Assembly: GCF_000020365.1 (NCBI RefSeq)
Contig: NC_012108.1
Span: 1,178,001-1,242,000, forward strand
Origin: Desulforapulum autotrophicum HRM2
Lineage (GTDB): Bacteria; Desulfobacterota; Desulfobacteria; Desulfobacterales; Desulfobacteraceae
DNA: 64,000 nt
Reading direction: 5' to 3'
The stretch's first letter is position 1, and the number at the start of each line of letters is the position of its first letter. Below the pieces are notes generated by a model that searched no databases, was not told the origin of the DNA, and worked only from the letters and a program-made list of their open reading frames with translations. Positions 43,442 to 52,147 of this stretch are shown here, piece by piece. Made by a program: the position numbers and the translations under genes.

Positions 43442-43918
43442 ATGATCAGGGTTGAAATCGCTCTTTTTCTTAAAAATGCTCCCGGAGAACTTGGAACGCT
43501 TACATCGCTTCTCGGGGAGGCCGGGGTGAATATTGATGCCATCACCATCCAGGATGCGTCAAGCTATGTTCAGAATCTGTTCGAAGCAAGGGGAAAATCC
43601 CTGAAGCGCATCGCATCGTCAGCCAATTACAGCTCCATGCGAAGGGACAGCGCCGATTTTGCCCTGATCCGGATTGTTGTGAATAAACCCGATGTTGCCG
43701 TTGATGTTTTGAATAAACATGACTATATCTTTGACACCAAGGATGTCATTGCCATTGATATTGAGAATGTTCCTGGAAAACTTGCCGAGATTACCAGGAA
43801 ATTCGGCACGGAGGGAATTAACATTAACTATGTCTATGGATCGGTCTCTCCGGCAGATACCAAGTGTCTGTTTGTTTTTTCCCCTGAAGATGTTGCACTT
43901 GCCGCAAAGATTTTTTAG
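43442..43918 (+). CDS. Double ACT-domain protein
   Basis: A 158-residue protein made of two ACT domains: residues about 3-70 (VEIALFLKNAPGELGTLTSLLGEAGVNIDAI) and 75-145 (VIAIDIENVPGKLAEITRKFGTEGININYVY). ACT domains bind amino acids, and this stand-alone pair may sense branched-chain amino acids and adjust the oxidoreductase or its operon. AGGAGG lies just upstream of ATG. It closes the operon, with a perfect hairpin behind its stop. Confidence 0.88.
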   Translation: MIRVEIALFLKNAPGELGTLTSLLGEAGVNIDAITIQDASSYVQNLFEARGKSLKRIASSANYSSMRRDSADFALIRIVVNKPDVAVDVLNKHDYIFDTKDVIAIDIENVPGKLAEITRKFGTEGININYVYGSVSPADTKCLFVFSPEDVALAAKIF

Positions 43919-43923
43919 TGTCT

Positions 43924-43961
43924 GAGATGTGGGGGACACCTTCGGGTGTCCCCCACATCTC
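43924..43961. terminator. Perfect UUCG-loop hairpin between convergent genes
   Basis: GAGATGTGGGGGACACC pairs over all 17 bases with its complement around the loop TTCG (a UUCG tetraloop closed by C-G). It stands 6 bp after the ACT gene stop and 31 bp before the acyl-CoA dehydrogenase stop. There is no long T-run, so it may work bidirectionally as a transcription stop or as an RNA-protecting 3' hairpin. Confidence 0.75.
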
Positions 43962-43991
43962 CTATGACCCCGTTGAAACTTACCTGGATCC

Positions 43992-45131
43992 CTACTTGAG
44001 GACGCTGTTTGAGATGACAATGCGCTGAATTTCGGATGTCCCCTCGTAGATAGTGAACACCCTTGCATCCCTGTAGAACCGCTCCACGGGATAATCCTTT
44101 GTAAAACCATACCCTCCATGGATCTGGATGGCCCTTGCCGTCACCTGGTTGACCATTTCCGATGCAAACAGTTTCGCCATTGAAGCCTGGGTCGTGTAAT
44201 TTTCCTTTCTGTCCTTCATGCTGGCAGCCGACATGACAAGCTGGCGTGCCGCTTCAATCTGGGTCGCCATATCGGCGATCTGCCATCTTATACCCTGGTG
44301 GTTGGCAATGGCCTTGCCAAACTGTTTTCTTTTTTTTGCATATTTGACCGAGGCGTCAAGGGCTGCCTGGGCCACGCCAAGGGATTGGGCGGCAATGCCG
44401 ATTCTGCCGCTGTCAAGGCCTGCCATGGCGATTTTAAACCCGTCTCCTTCGTTGCCCAGGAGGGCTGAGGCCGGTACTCGGCAGTTTTCAAAGATAAGAT
44501 CCGTGGTGTCCGAAGCCCTGAGCCCCATTTTGTCTTCCATGTGGCCAACGATGAGGCCGGGGGTGTCCTTTGCCACAAGAAAGGCGCTGATTCCTTTGTG
44601 GCGGGCGGTTTCGTCGGTTTTTGCCGTTACGATGACGGCTCTGGAGTTTTTGCCTGAGGTGATAAACCGTTTTGTGCCGTTGATCACGTAGTTGTTATCA
44701 TCACGAACTGCCGTTGTAGTCTGGCTCACCGGATCTGAACCGGCATCGGGTTCTGTCAGGGCAAAGGCACCGATGATCTCACCCTGTGCCAGGGGGACGA
44801 GGAAGGTTTGTTTTTGTTCTTCCGTTCCGAAGCGGTTGATGCTTTCGCATACAATGGAATTTTGCACAGACATGACCACCGATGTGGAGGCGCATGAATA
44901 GGCAATCTCAGACAGGGCCAATACATAGGATACCGCGTCTGCTCCTTCCCCGCCATACTCTGTGGGAATCATCATGCCCATGAGACCCAGTTCACCCATC
45001 TGCTTGAAATTTTTCCAGGGAAATTCCTTGGTCTGGTCCCGCTCAGCTGCCGTTGCCGCAACCACCTTCCTGGAAAATTCCCTGACCATGCTCTGGATCA
45101 TCAACTGTTCATCGCTTAATTTGAATGACAT
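43992..45131 (-). CDS. Acyl-CoA dehydrogenase
   Basis: A 379-residue flavin-dependent acyl-CoA dehydrogenase. Family signatures are visible: GAFALTEPDAGSDP, the FAD-binding ITSGKNSRAVIV, GYGFTKDYPVERFYRDAR, and catalytic E363 in IYEGTSEIQR, the position used by short-chain and isovaleryl/2-methyl types. With ilvE, vor and an XRE-cupin regulator nearby, a branched-chain acyl-CoA is the likely substrate (inference). The regulator lies 18 bp upstream on the same strand. Confidence 0.93.
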   Translation of the reverse strand: MSFKLSDEQLMIQSMVREFSRKVVAATAAERDQTKEFPWKNFKQMGELGLMGMMIPTEYGGEGADAVSYVLALSEIAYSCASTSVVMSVQNSIVCESINRFGTEEQKQTFLVPLAQGEIIGAFALTEPDAGSDPVSQTTTAVRDDNNYVINGTKRFITSGKNSRAVIVTAKTDETARHKGISAFLVAKDTPGLIVGHMEDKMGLRASDTTDLIFENCRVPASALLGNEGDGFKIAMAGLDSGRIGIAAQSLGVAQAALDASVKYAKKRKQFGKAIANHQGIRWQIADMATQIEAARQLVMSAASMKDRKENYTTQASMAKLFASEMVNQVTARAIQIHGGYGFTKDYPVERFYRDARVFTIYEGTSEIQRIVISNSVLK

Positions 45132-45149
45132 TCTGTCTCCTTTTCCGGC

Positions 45150-45698
45150 CTAGGGGCTATATACGACCACAATGAGTTCAGCATCCGTGTCACCCGAGTT
45201 TTTCAGATCGTGCTTAATGCTGGAATTAAAGTGAAGGGATTCACCTGCTTTAAGGCGGTTTACATGGTCTCCCACGGCGATTTCAACCGCTCCCTTGAGT
45301 ACATAGACAAACTCTTCTCCCTCGTGGCGAAAACCGACACCTCCGTGGGATTTGTTTGCCTCAACAAGGATGCGAAAGGCCTTTAAATGTTTGTTCTCCG
45401 CCCCTGGGGTGAGGGGGGTATAGGCATAGTTGTCCGTGCGTTTAGTATAGGCCTCTGCCCGTTTTTCCGCATTTGACGCCTGGTCCTTGAGGAAGTAGCC
45501 GGAATCAATGCCCAGTGCCCTGGAAATCTGGAGAAGGGAGCCCACCGAAGGGCGCTGCTCCCCTGATTCCACCTTCTTTAAAAAGTCAATGGACAGGCCA
45601 GTTTCATTGGCAAGGAAATCAAGATCAACGGATTTTTCCAGCCTGACCTTTTTTATTGTTTCACCAATGTGAACAAGAGGGGTCTTTTTTTTTGCCAT
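45150..45698 (-). CDS. XRE-family regulator with cupin domain
   Basis: A 182-residue regulator with an N-terminal helix-turn-helix (residues 12-66: IGETIKKVRLEKSVDLDFLA and the VESGEQRPSVGSLLQISRALG recognition part) and a C-terminal cupin (about 105-180: EFVYVLKGAVEIAVGD, SLHFNSSIKHDLKN). Such proteins bind small ligands such as fatty acids or amino acids and control catabolic or polyamine genes. It precedes the acyl-CoA dehydrogenase gene and probably regulates that unit. A 10-bp palindrome, CGAGCGCTCG at 45780-45789, lies about 80 bp upstream and is a candidate operator. Confidence 0.88.
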   Translation of the reverse strand: MAKKKTPLVHIGETIKKVRLEKSVDLDFLANETGLSIDFLKKVESGEQRPSVGSLLQISRALGIDSGYFLKDQASNAEKRAEAYTKRTDNYAYTPLTPGAENKHLKAFRILVEANKSHGGVGFRHEGEEFVYVLKGAVEIAVGDHVNRLKAGESLHFNSSIKHDLKNSGDTDAELIVVVYSP

Positions 45699-45779
45699 TT
45701 TTGCTCCTTTTTCTGCTGTATCAATCCGGGTTTCGGGTGCAGACCCGGGAGGCTATCGGATGAACGCCCAAAAGTTGAT

Positions 45780-45789
45780 CGAGCGCTCG
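45780..45789. promoter_or_regulatory. Palindrome CGAGCGCTCG, candidate operator of the XRE-cupin gene
   Basis: Perfect 10-bp palindrome, roughly 82 bp upstream of the XRE-cupin start codon, in the only space where its promoter can be. A nearby hairpin CCGGGT/ACCCGG at 45726-45748 may lie in the leader. Confidence 0.3.
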
Positions 45790-45804
45790 GTCATACATAA
45801 TCAG

Positions 45805-45852
45805 ATAAAAAAAGGGTTGTCAAGAATTTGAATAAATTCCATGACAACCCTT
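45805..45852 (-). terminator. Rho-independent terminator of ilvE
   Basis: AAGGGTTGTCA (45812-45822) pairs perfectly with TGACAACCCTT (45842-45852), with an inner GAATTT/AAATTC stem. On the minus strand it runs into a T-rich tail (45805-45811). It lies 64 bp after the ilvE stop. Confidence 0.8.
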
Positions 45853-45915
45853 GGAACAGCTTCCTTTTCTGTGGGGACACCTTCTTTTTTGTGAAAGAAT
45901 TTAAAGCTTTAGATT

Positions 45916-46977
45916 TTATACTTTTTCGATCCAGGCTTCGGTATCTTCAGCCTTGCCGTACTGGATGTCCGTGATGGCCTTGTTTAATTTCATGGCCACG
46001 GGACCTGTTTTCCCGTCTGCAATGGTCAGGACCTTGTCTCCATAACGCATTTCGCCAACAGGGGAGATGACGGCAGCGGTTCCCGATCCAAAGGCTTCCT
46101 TGAGGGTGCCGTCGCCATGGGCTTTGATGAGTTCGTCAATGCTGATTTTTCGTTCCGACACCTTCATTCCCCAGCGTTTTGCAAGGGTGAGGACGGAATC
46201 CCGGGTAATGCCTGGAAGGATGCTGCCGTTAAGTTTCGGGGTGACAACCTCGTCGTTGATGCAGAAGAAGATGTTCATGGCCCCGACCTCTTCAATGTAC
46301 TTACGTTCAATCCCGTCAAGCCACAGCACCTGGGCATACCCCTCTTTTTTTGCCTGTTCAGAGGCGAATAGACTGGCTGCATAGTTGCCTGGGGTTTTGA
46401 ATTCGCCGATACCCCCCCGAACGGCCCGGACATGGTCCTTTGAGATCCAGATGTTGACCGGGTTAAATCCTGCTGAATAATAGGCCCCAACCGGCGACAG
46501 AATGATAAAAAAACGGTAGGTGTGGGACGCCCTGACGCCCAGGTAGGGATCGGTTGCAATCACGGTGGGCCGGATGTACAACGAGGTGCCCGGGGTCTCT
46601 GGGATCCAGTTTTTTTCAAGGCGAAGAAGGGTTTTCAGGCTCTCCATGATAAAATCAATGTCAATGGTCGGAATGCACAGTCCCTTTGCACTTTTGTTCA
46701 GGCGTTTGAAGTTATCCCTTGGCCTGTAGAGACGGATTTCTCCTGTTTCGGTTTTGTAGGCCTTGAGCCCCTCAAAGATGCCCTGGCCGTAGTGGAGCAT
46801 CATGGTGGCAGGGGAAAGGACCAGGTTGGCAAAGGGTTCAATGCGGGGATTGTGCCATCCCTTGTCAATGGAGTAGTCCATGTTGAACATGTGGTCTGTG
46901 AATGTGGTTCCAAAGGCAAGCTTGGCGTCTTCCGGCCGGGTTCCTTTTTCTTTTTTTTCAGTTATGGATAATTCCAT
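45916..46977 (-). CDS. ilvE: Branched-chain amino acid aminotransferase
   Basis: A 353-residue fold-IV PLP enzyme of the longer class II type (as in BCAT1/BCAT2). Signatures are FTDHMFNMDY, QGIFEGLKAYKTETGEIRLYRP, and GIERKYIEEVGAMNIFF, where the Lys is the PLP anchor. It transaminates leucine, isoleucine and valine to the oxoacids that the adjacent VOR enzyme oxidises, or runs in reverse for synthesis. It has its own promoter and terminator. The ribosome binding site AAAGGAG precedes ATG. Confidence 0.95.
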   Translation of the reverse strand: MELSITEKKEKGTRPEDAKLAFGTTFTDHMFNMDYSIDKGWHNPRIEPFANLVLSPATMMLHYGQGIFEGLKAYKTETGEIRLYRPRDNFKRLNKSAKGLCIPTIDIDFIMESLKTLLRLEKNWIPETPGTSLYIRPTVIATDPYLGVRASHTYRFFIILSPVGAYYSAGFNPVNIWISKDHVRAVRGGIGEFKTPGNYAASLFASEQAKKEGYAQVLWLDGIERKYIEEVGAMNIFFCINDEVVTPKLNGSILPGITRDSVLTLAKRWGMKVSERKISIDELIKAHGDGTLKEAFGSGTAAVISPVGEMRYGDKVLTIADGKTGPVAMKLNKAITDIQYGKAEDTEAWIEKV

Positions 46978-47351
46978 TGGGACTCCTTTCTTGAGAAAAT
47001 TAAATTAAGTTGGATATATGATCCCGAAGCAAGGCCTTTGTCAAGGCAATTTCTCTTTAAAGGGTTATTTTAACCCCGGATTACCGGTTAGCGCCGGGGG
47101 CTGTACAGGTATTTGCTGCAGTGCGATTCCGTATGTTTTTAAAATTACAAAGAAATATCACAGATAATCCTTGACAACTCGCGGCAAATCCAGGATAAAG
47201 ATGAATCTTGAACAGAGGCATATTTTCATGCCGATTTCCAGTTTCCACTCTGTATCGCCCCATTCTTAGAAATATGGTCGGATCAGCCTGGAAAAATACG
47301 TTACAATAAGCTGAGTTTTTTCGGCGTCTTAAACTTTAGGAGATTTTATAA
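46978..47351. other. Divergent intergenic region, 374 bp
   Basis: Holds the ilvE promoter and, for the gene at 47352, a possible promoter TTGACA (47171-47176) with GATAAA 17 bases on. No coding frame, repeat or RNA gene was recognised. Confidence 0.5.
47016..47044 (-). promoter_or_regulatory. Sigma-70 promoter of ilvE
   Basis: On the minus strand TTGACA (47044-47039), a 17-base spacer and TCATAT (47021-47016), about 35 bp before the ilvE start codon. Confidence 0.5.
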
Positions 47352-48227
47352 ATGAACGATTTTCTTCAAAACCTTCGAGGAGGTCAGAAGGATAACCGTG
47401 CTGCTGCAAAGACCCGCCGGGGATTTGACAACAATAGTCAGCAACCGAACTACAACTCTTCTTCCCATTTTCATTCAAATGGTTCCTACCAGAATCCAAG
47501 GGTTGGAAATGGGAAACGGCCCATGCGAACCAACCCCCAGAATCAGATGCCCATGGACCCCAACCCCATGATGCCCTCATCTGAAGTTATTGAAAATATA
47601 ATGGTCCTTGCCGATACCATGATCAAAAATCAGGAGTTTCTTGCCGCAGTCCATGAACGAAGGGCCGCTGCCGAAGAGCGTAAGGCTGATTCCCTGGAAG
47701 AAATTGCCGAGTATCTCAGGGTGATTGCTGTTCCGCAGCTTGCTGACGATGCTTTCCAGGATGGGGAATATCAGGAAGATGCGCCTGTTGAAGAGGTGTT
47801 TGTGAAATCCGCTCCCCAGCCGGTTTACCAGGAAGCACCCCAGGCATTCCAGGAGCCCGAGCCGGTCGTTCCGGTTAAAAAGCGGAGGGGAAGAAAGCCA
47901 AAGGCGTTGAAACTTGCCGAGGAAAAAGCCGCTGCGGAAAAAGCGGCTGCTGAAAAAATAGCGGCTGCAGATGTGCCTGAAGAGAAGAAGGTAAAGGTTC
48001 TCAAGCGCACAAAGGCTGAAAAATTAAAAATCGCCGACCAGGAAGAGGCTAGGACTGAGATCATGTCAAGGGAAGCGGTCATGGAGATCGTAAACTCCAT
48101 GAGAAAGGATGGTGCAACCTTTGATCAGGTTGCCCAGCGCCTGGTTTCACTGGGTCAGCCTACCTTCTCAGGTCGGGGGGAATGGCATGCACAGACGGTT
48201 CACAGGCTTTGCAATACCAAAAAATAA
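47352..48227 (+). CDS. Basic AT-hook-like protein with recombinase-like C-terminal segment, unknown
   Basis: A 291-residue protein of unknown function. Residues 1-78 are Asn/Gln/Pro-rich and likely disordered. Residues about 78-125 form a helix with many Arg/Glu (VHERRAAAEERKADSLEEIAEYL). A Pro/Gln/Glu-rich linker leads to VKKRRGRKPKAL, an AT-hook-like DNA-binding motif, then Ala/Lys repeats. The last 45 residues (MRKDGATFDQVAQRLVSLGQ, then PTFSGRGEWHAQTVHRL) resemble the small helix-turn-helix found in serine recombinases. It could be a nucleoid or plasmid-type DNA-binding protein. A terminator follows. Confidence 0.7.
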   Translation: MNDFLQNLRGGQKDNRAAAKTRRGFDNNSQQPNYNSSSHFHSNGSYQNPRVGNGKRPMRTNPQNQMPMDPNPMMPSSEVIENIMVLADTMIKNQEFLAAVHERRAAAEERKADSLEEIAEYLRVIAVPQLADDAFQDGEYQEDAPVEEVFVKSAPQPVYQEAPQAFQEPEPVVPVKKRRGRKPKALKLAEEKAAAEKAAAEKIAAADVPEEKKVKVLKRTKAEKLKIADQEEARTEIMSREAVMEIVNSMRKDGATFDQVAQRLVSLGQPTFSGRGEWHAQTVHRLCNTKK

Positions 48228-48243
48228 TCACCAGTAACACCTG

Positions 48244-48287
48244 AAATCCCTGGGGCGTAAATTCATTCCCCGGGGATTTTTATTTGT
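48244..48287 (+). terminator. Rho-independent terminator
   Basis: AAATCCC and GGGG arms (48244-48255) pair with CCCC and GGGATTT (48268-48280), followed by a T-rich run. It stands 17 bp after the AT-hook-like gene stop. Confidence 0.75.
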
Positions 48288-48576
48288 TTGAGAGGGTCTG
48301 CATGTATTCGTCCCACTCCAGGGGCAGGAGTTGGCGTTTTTTAGTGTTGCACGCCTTGCAGCAGGGAACCACATTGGATTTCACGGACATCCCCCCCCTG
48401 GATACCGGGACCAGATGGTCCATGGTGAGTTCCTTTGGTGGGAAAACCTTGTTGCAGTAGTGGCAGATACCCTGGGATCGGCGTCTTTTCCACCATTGGC
48501 TGTTCCTGAGATCCCTTGCCTTCTGGCGCTGGCGTTTTTGGGTTTCGTCGTCGACTGGAATATAAAAAACATCCAC
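48280..48576 (-). CDS. HNH endonuclease family protein
   Basis: A 98-residue HNH protein. The zinc/catalytic block is GICHYCNKVFPPKELTMDHLVPVSRGG followed by SNVVPCCKACNTKK, giving two CxxC pairs and the D-H...N arrangement of HNH nucleases. It begins 2 bp downstream of the era stop and is probably the last gene of that minus-strand operon. Small HNH proteins of this kind occur as stand-alone nucleases in many bacteria; its substrate is unknown. Confidence 0.85.
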   Translation of the reverse strand: MDVFYIPVDDETQKRQRQKARDLRNSQWWKRRRSQGICHYCNKVFPPKELTMDHLVPVSRGGMSVKSNVVPCCKACNTKKRQLLPLEWDEYMQTLSNK

Positions 48577-48577
48577 C

Positions 48578-49480
48578 CTAATACCCGAATTCCTTCATGA
48601 TTCGTTCGTCCCGGCTCCAGTTTTTTGTGACCCTGACAAAGAGTTTGAGCATCACCTTTGTTCCGGTCATGCGCTGGATGTCCATGCGAGCCTTGGCTCC
48701 GATCTGTTTGAGCATCTGTCCGCCTTTGCCGATTATGATCCCTTTTTGTGAATCCCGGTCCACATGGATGGTGGCGTGGATCTCGGTGAGCCTGGGTGTT
48801 TCCTTGAATGCGTCAACGGTTACGGCAATGGAATAAGGAATCTCCATTCCTGTCAGCCGGAACACCTTTTCCCGAATCATCTCGCCGGCAATGAAACGTT
48901 GGGAAACATCGGTAAGGGTGTCCTTGGGAAATAACCTTTGGCCAGGAGGCAGGCAACGTTGAACCTCAGCAAGGAGTTTTTCCGTTTGATCACCGGTCTT
49001 GGCTGAAACCGGGATCACTGCCTTGAATTCGTGCAGGGATGCGTACCGGGCAATAAGGGGAAGGATCTCATTGCTCTTGACCAGGTCGATTTTGTTCAGG
49101 GCCAGGACAACTGCCTTGTTCCTTTTTTGAAGCTGTTCAATAATCAAGGCTTCTGACTCGGTGTCCTTGGAGGTTACATCGATCATTAGAAGGACGGCAT
49201 CCACATCGTCCACGGCGGAAAGGGCCTGGTCCACAATTTTTTTATTGAGCAGGGAATGGGCCCTGTGGATGCCGGGGGTGTCCACAAAGATGATCTGGGC
49301 CCCGGGTCTTTCAACCACGCCGAGAATTCTGTCCCTGGTGGTCTGGGGTTTTTTGCTTGTGATGGAGATTTTTTGTCCGAGGACGGTGTTGAGAAGGGTT
49401 GATTTTCCGGCATTGGGTGCACCGACAATGGCGATGAAACCGGCTTTAAAATCAGTCTCCTGGGGTGTGTCTTTAATCAT
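48578..49480 (-). CDS. era: GTPase Era
   Basis: A 300-residue GTPase needed for 30S ribosome assembly. G1 is GAPNAGKS (G20-S27), G3 is DTPGIHRAHS, and G4 is LNKIDLV. The C-terminal KH domain has GIIIGKGGQMLKQIG and binds the 3' end of 16S rRNA. Length and motif order are typical. It lies 26 bp after engB in a minus-strand operon of GTPases, an aminotransferase and histidine genes. Confidence 0.97.
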   Translation of the reverse strand: MIKDTPQETDFKAGFIAIVGAPNAGKSTLLNTVLGQKISITSKKPQTTRDRILGVVERPGAQIIFVDTPGIHRAHSLLNKKIVDQALSAVDDVDAVLLMIDVTSKDTESEALIIEQLQKRNKAVVLALNKIDLVKSNEILPLIARYASLHEFKAVIPVSAKTGDQTEKLLAEVQRCLPPGQRLFPKDTLTDVSQRFIAGEMIREKVFRLTGMEIPYSIAVTVDAFKETPRLTEIHATIHVDRDSQKGIIIGKGGQMLKQIGAKARMDIQRMTGTKVMLKLFVRVTKNWSRDERIMKEFGY

Positions 49481-49506
49481 AGGGTCTTTTTTCCTGAATA
49501 CAGCGA

Positions 49507-50091
49507 TTAAGGGTTCAGCATGGTGTCAAGCTCTTGCCAGAGCCTGTCCCTACCCAGCCTTGTTTTTGAGGAAAAGGCAATGAGCCTATCCTGCTCCATG
49601 CCAAGGCCTTTGGCAATGGCGCTGATGTTTTTCTGCTGTTTTGTCTTTGACAGTTTATCCGCCTTGGTTAAAACAATGCGGTATGGGATGGCGTGGGCTG
49701 TAAACCAGTTGATGAGATCCAGCTCCTCTCGCTGGGGTTCCCGGCGCATGTCGATTAAAAGGACTATGGCCCTCAGGGTTTCCCGGACGGTGAGATACCG
49801 TTCGATCATCGGTCCCCACTGTGCCCTTATTTTTTTGGAGACCTTTGCATAGCCATATCCCGGAAGATCCACAAGCGATAAATTTCCATTGAGAAGAAAG
49901 AAGTTGATGAGCTGGGTGCAGCCGGGTTTGGAGCTTGTCTTGACAAGGCTTTTTCGGTTGATCAAAGTGTTGATGAGCGACGATTTCCCAACGTTTGAGC
50001 GGCCTGCAAAGGCAACCTCCAGAAACAGCGGTTCAGTGTATTCGCTGGGTTTTGTGGCGCTTTTGATAAATTCGACATCTTTGATGATCAT
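49507..50091 (-). CDS. engB: Ribosome biogenesis GTPase EngB (YihA/YsxC)
   Basis: A 194-residue GTPase acting in 50S assembly. The N-terminal G1 motif is GRSNVGKSSLIN, followed by the DLPGYGYAKVSKK segment (G3 with the family-typical GYGYA), and LTKADKLSKTKQ (G4). It overlaps the aminotransferase stop by four bases. Its size is normal. Confidence 0.96.
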   Translation of the reverse strand: MIIKDVEFIKSATKPSEYTEPLFLEVAFAGRSNVGKSSLINTLINRKSLVKTSSKPGCTQLINFFLLNGNLSLVDLPGYGYAKVSKKIRAQWGPMIERYLTVRETLRAIVLLIDMRREPQREELDLINWFTAHAIPYRIVLTKADKLSKTKQQKNISAIAKGLGMEQDRLIAFSSKTRLGRDRLWQELDTMLNP

Positions 50092-51272
50092 ATTTTTGAC
50101 CTAAAGTACTGTTCCAGTCTGTTCAAGCCCTTTTCAAGGTTTTCCATGGCGTTGGCGTAGGAAAATCTCAGATAGCCTTCACCGTTTTTTCCAAAGGCGA
50201 TTCCCGGTGTCACTCCCACATGGGCCTTGTCAAGAATATCAAGGGAAAGGGCGTAGGAGTCTGTGGAAAACTTCTTTGCATTGGCAAACACATAAAAGGC
50301 GCCGGTGGGCTCATTGGTAATGCCAAGGCCCATTTTCTTGAGTCGGTCAATCATGTATCTGCGGCGCCGGTCATAGGTTTCGCGCATGATCTGTGTCTCA
50401 GCTTCAGCCCCTTCAAGGGCGGCTGCTCCTGCAATCTGCATGAGTGAGTTGGCCGAAATAAAGAAATTTTGCTGGAGAACCTGGAGGGGGCGCATGAACG
50501 TTTTGGGTGAAATGATGTAGCCAAGGCGCAGTCCGGTCATGGCAAAAAGTTTTGAAAATCCGTTAAACACAAAGGCGTCCCGGGTGAATTCCAGGATTGA
50601 CGGTGCCCTTTCTCCGTAGACCAGGCCGTGGTATATTTCGTCGGAGATCAGGGGGATGCCGTAGGACTGGGCAAGTTCCTTGATTTCCTTCATCCGTTCC
50701 TGGGGCATGACAATTCCCGTGGGGTTGGACGGCGAATTGATCATGATTCCCTTTGTCCGATCTGTTATCTTTGCCTCAATGGCTTCCGGGGTGTAGTGAA
50801 ACCCCTGGTCTTCAAACACAGGCACGGTAATGGGAATGCCCTGGGCAAAACGGATGAAGTTAGGATAGCAGGCGTAGTGGGGATCTGAGATGATGATTTC
50901 ATCACCAGGATCCACAAGGGCTGAAAAAAGGAGCATCATGGCAGGGGAGGTTCCCGAAGTCACCAGGATCTGTTCCGGGTCAATTTCAACCCCGTAGTTT
51001 TTAAAATAGTATGCTGTAATGGCCCGTCTGAGCCGGATATCACCAAGGCTGTGGGTGTAGCCGGTCTGGTTGCATTCAAACCCTTCCATTGTGGCTGTCT
51101 TGACACATTTGGGAATCTCAAAGTCAGGTTCTCCGATTTCAAGATGAATCACGTCAATGCCCACGGCCTCCATTTCATGGATTCGTTCAAGGATCTCCAT
51201 GACAATAAAGGGAGTGATCTCCTGGGTCCTTTTTGCCGGACGCATTCTTTTTAAAGGAGGGGGCGTTTTCAT
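50088..51272 (-). CDS. Class I/II aminotransferase
   Basis: A 394-residue fold-I PLP aminotransferase. K241 in NGFSKLFAMTGLRLGY is the PLP lysine; INSPSNPTGIVM, SDEIYHGLVYGE and the C-terminal RFSYANAMENLEKGLNRL are family motifs. The N-terminal 40 residues contain a short Pro/Lys-rich lead. Class I enzymes of this group transaminate aspartate, alanine, aromatic acids or histidinol phosphate; placed directly after hisG, a histidinol-phosphate or other amino acid role is possible, but the sequence is not diagnostic. Its ATG overlaps the hisG stop (TAATG). Confidence 0.85.
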   Translation of the reverse strand: MKTPPPLKRMRPAKRTQEITPFIVMEILERIHEMEAVGIDVIHLEIGEPDFEIPKCVKTATMEGFECNQTGYTHSLGDIRLRRAITAYYFKNYGVEIDPEQILVTSGTSPAMMLLFSALVDPGDEIIISDPHYACYPNFIRFAQGIPITVPVFEDQGFHYTPEAIEAKITDRTKGIMINSPSNPTGIVMPQERMKEIKELAQSYGIPLISDEIYHGLVYGERAPSILEFTRDAFVFNGFSKLFAMTGLRLGYIISPKTFMRPLQVLQQNFFISANSLMQIAGAAALEGAEAETQIMRETYDRRRRYMIDRLKKMGLGITNEPTGAFYVFANAKKFSTDSYALSLDILDKAHVGVTPGIAFGKNGEGYLRFSYANAMENLEKGLNRLEQYFRSKI

Positions 51273-52147
51273 TAAAGCACCTTGTTCAGGGGGTATTCGA
51301 TGATGCCTTCGGCTCCCTCTTTAATCAGGACAGGGATCAGATCTCGGACCATGCTCTGGTCAACAATGGTCTCAACGGAAAACCAGGTGGATTTGTACAG
51401 TGATGCAACGGTTGGGGCGTTGAGGCTGGGTAAAAGGGAGACGATTTTTTCGATAACGGTTTCGGGAACATTCATCTTGATACCGACCAGTCTACCCGCC
51501 ACAAGGGCGCTCTGGAGGAGAAGGGCGATCTGCTCAATTTTTTCCCGCTTAGCCGGGATTTCCCATGCAGCCCTGTTGGCAATGAGCTGGGTGTTCGTCT
51601 GCATGATTTCGTGGATCACCTTGAGGTTGTGGGCACGGATGGTACTTTCGGTCTCGGTGATCTCCACAATGGCATCGGCAAGGCCTGATACGATTTTGGC
51701 CTCTGTGGCTCCCCAGGAGAATTTAACGTTCACGTCGATGTTGCGTTCCTTAAAGAAGCGGCGGGTAAACTGAACAAGTTCGGTTGAGATGGTTTTTCCC
51801 TGGAGGTCCTCAAGGGTGTTCATGGGCGAATCACCTGCAACGGCAACGACCCACCTTGCCGGTTTAGCACTCACCTTGGAGTAGATGAGGTCTGAGACCA
51901 CATGGACGTCGGATTGGTGCTCGGCGATCCAGTCCTTGCCGGTGAGGCCTGCGTCAATCACGCCGCTCTCCACATTGATGGACATCTCCTGGGCCCGGCA
52001 CAGGGCACATTCAATATCTTCGTCATTAATGTCCGGGAAATAGCTTCGTCCGTTAACGTTTATTTTCCAGCCGGATCGCTTGAAAAGGGCGATCGTGGCA
52101 TCCTGAAGGCTTCCCTTAGGGATGCCAAGTTTTAATAGTTTTTTCAT
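51272..52147 (-). CDS. hisG: ATP phosphoribosyltransferase, long form
   Basis: A 291-residue HisG of the long type, which carries its own regulatory C-terminal domain and needs no HisZ. Catalytic-domain marks are [26 protein letters not shown], and the [14 protein letters not shown] and [20 protein letters not shown] blocks. The C-terminal ACT-like regulatory domain (about 215-291) binds histidine for feedback inhibition. It performs the first step of histidine synthesis. The ATG overlaps the hisI stop as ATGA. Confidence 0.95.
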   Translation of the reverse strand: MKKLLKLGIPKGSLQDATIALFKRSGWKINVNGRSYFPDINDEDIECALCRAQEMSINVESGVIDAGLTGKDWIAEHQSDVHVVSDLIYSKVSAKPARWVVAVAGDSPMNTLEDLQGKTISTELVQFTRRFFKERNIDVNVKFSWGATEAKIVSGLADAIVEITETESTIRAHNLKVIHEIMQTNTQLIANRAAWEIPAKREKIEQIALLLQSALVAGRLVGIKMNVPETVIEKIVSLLPSLNAPTVASLYKSTWFSVETIVDQSMVRDLIPVLIKEGAEGIIEYPLNKVL

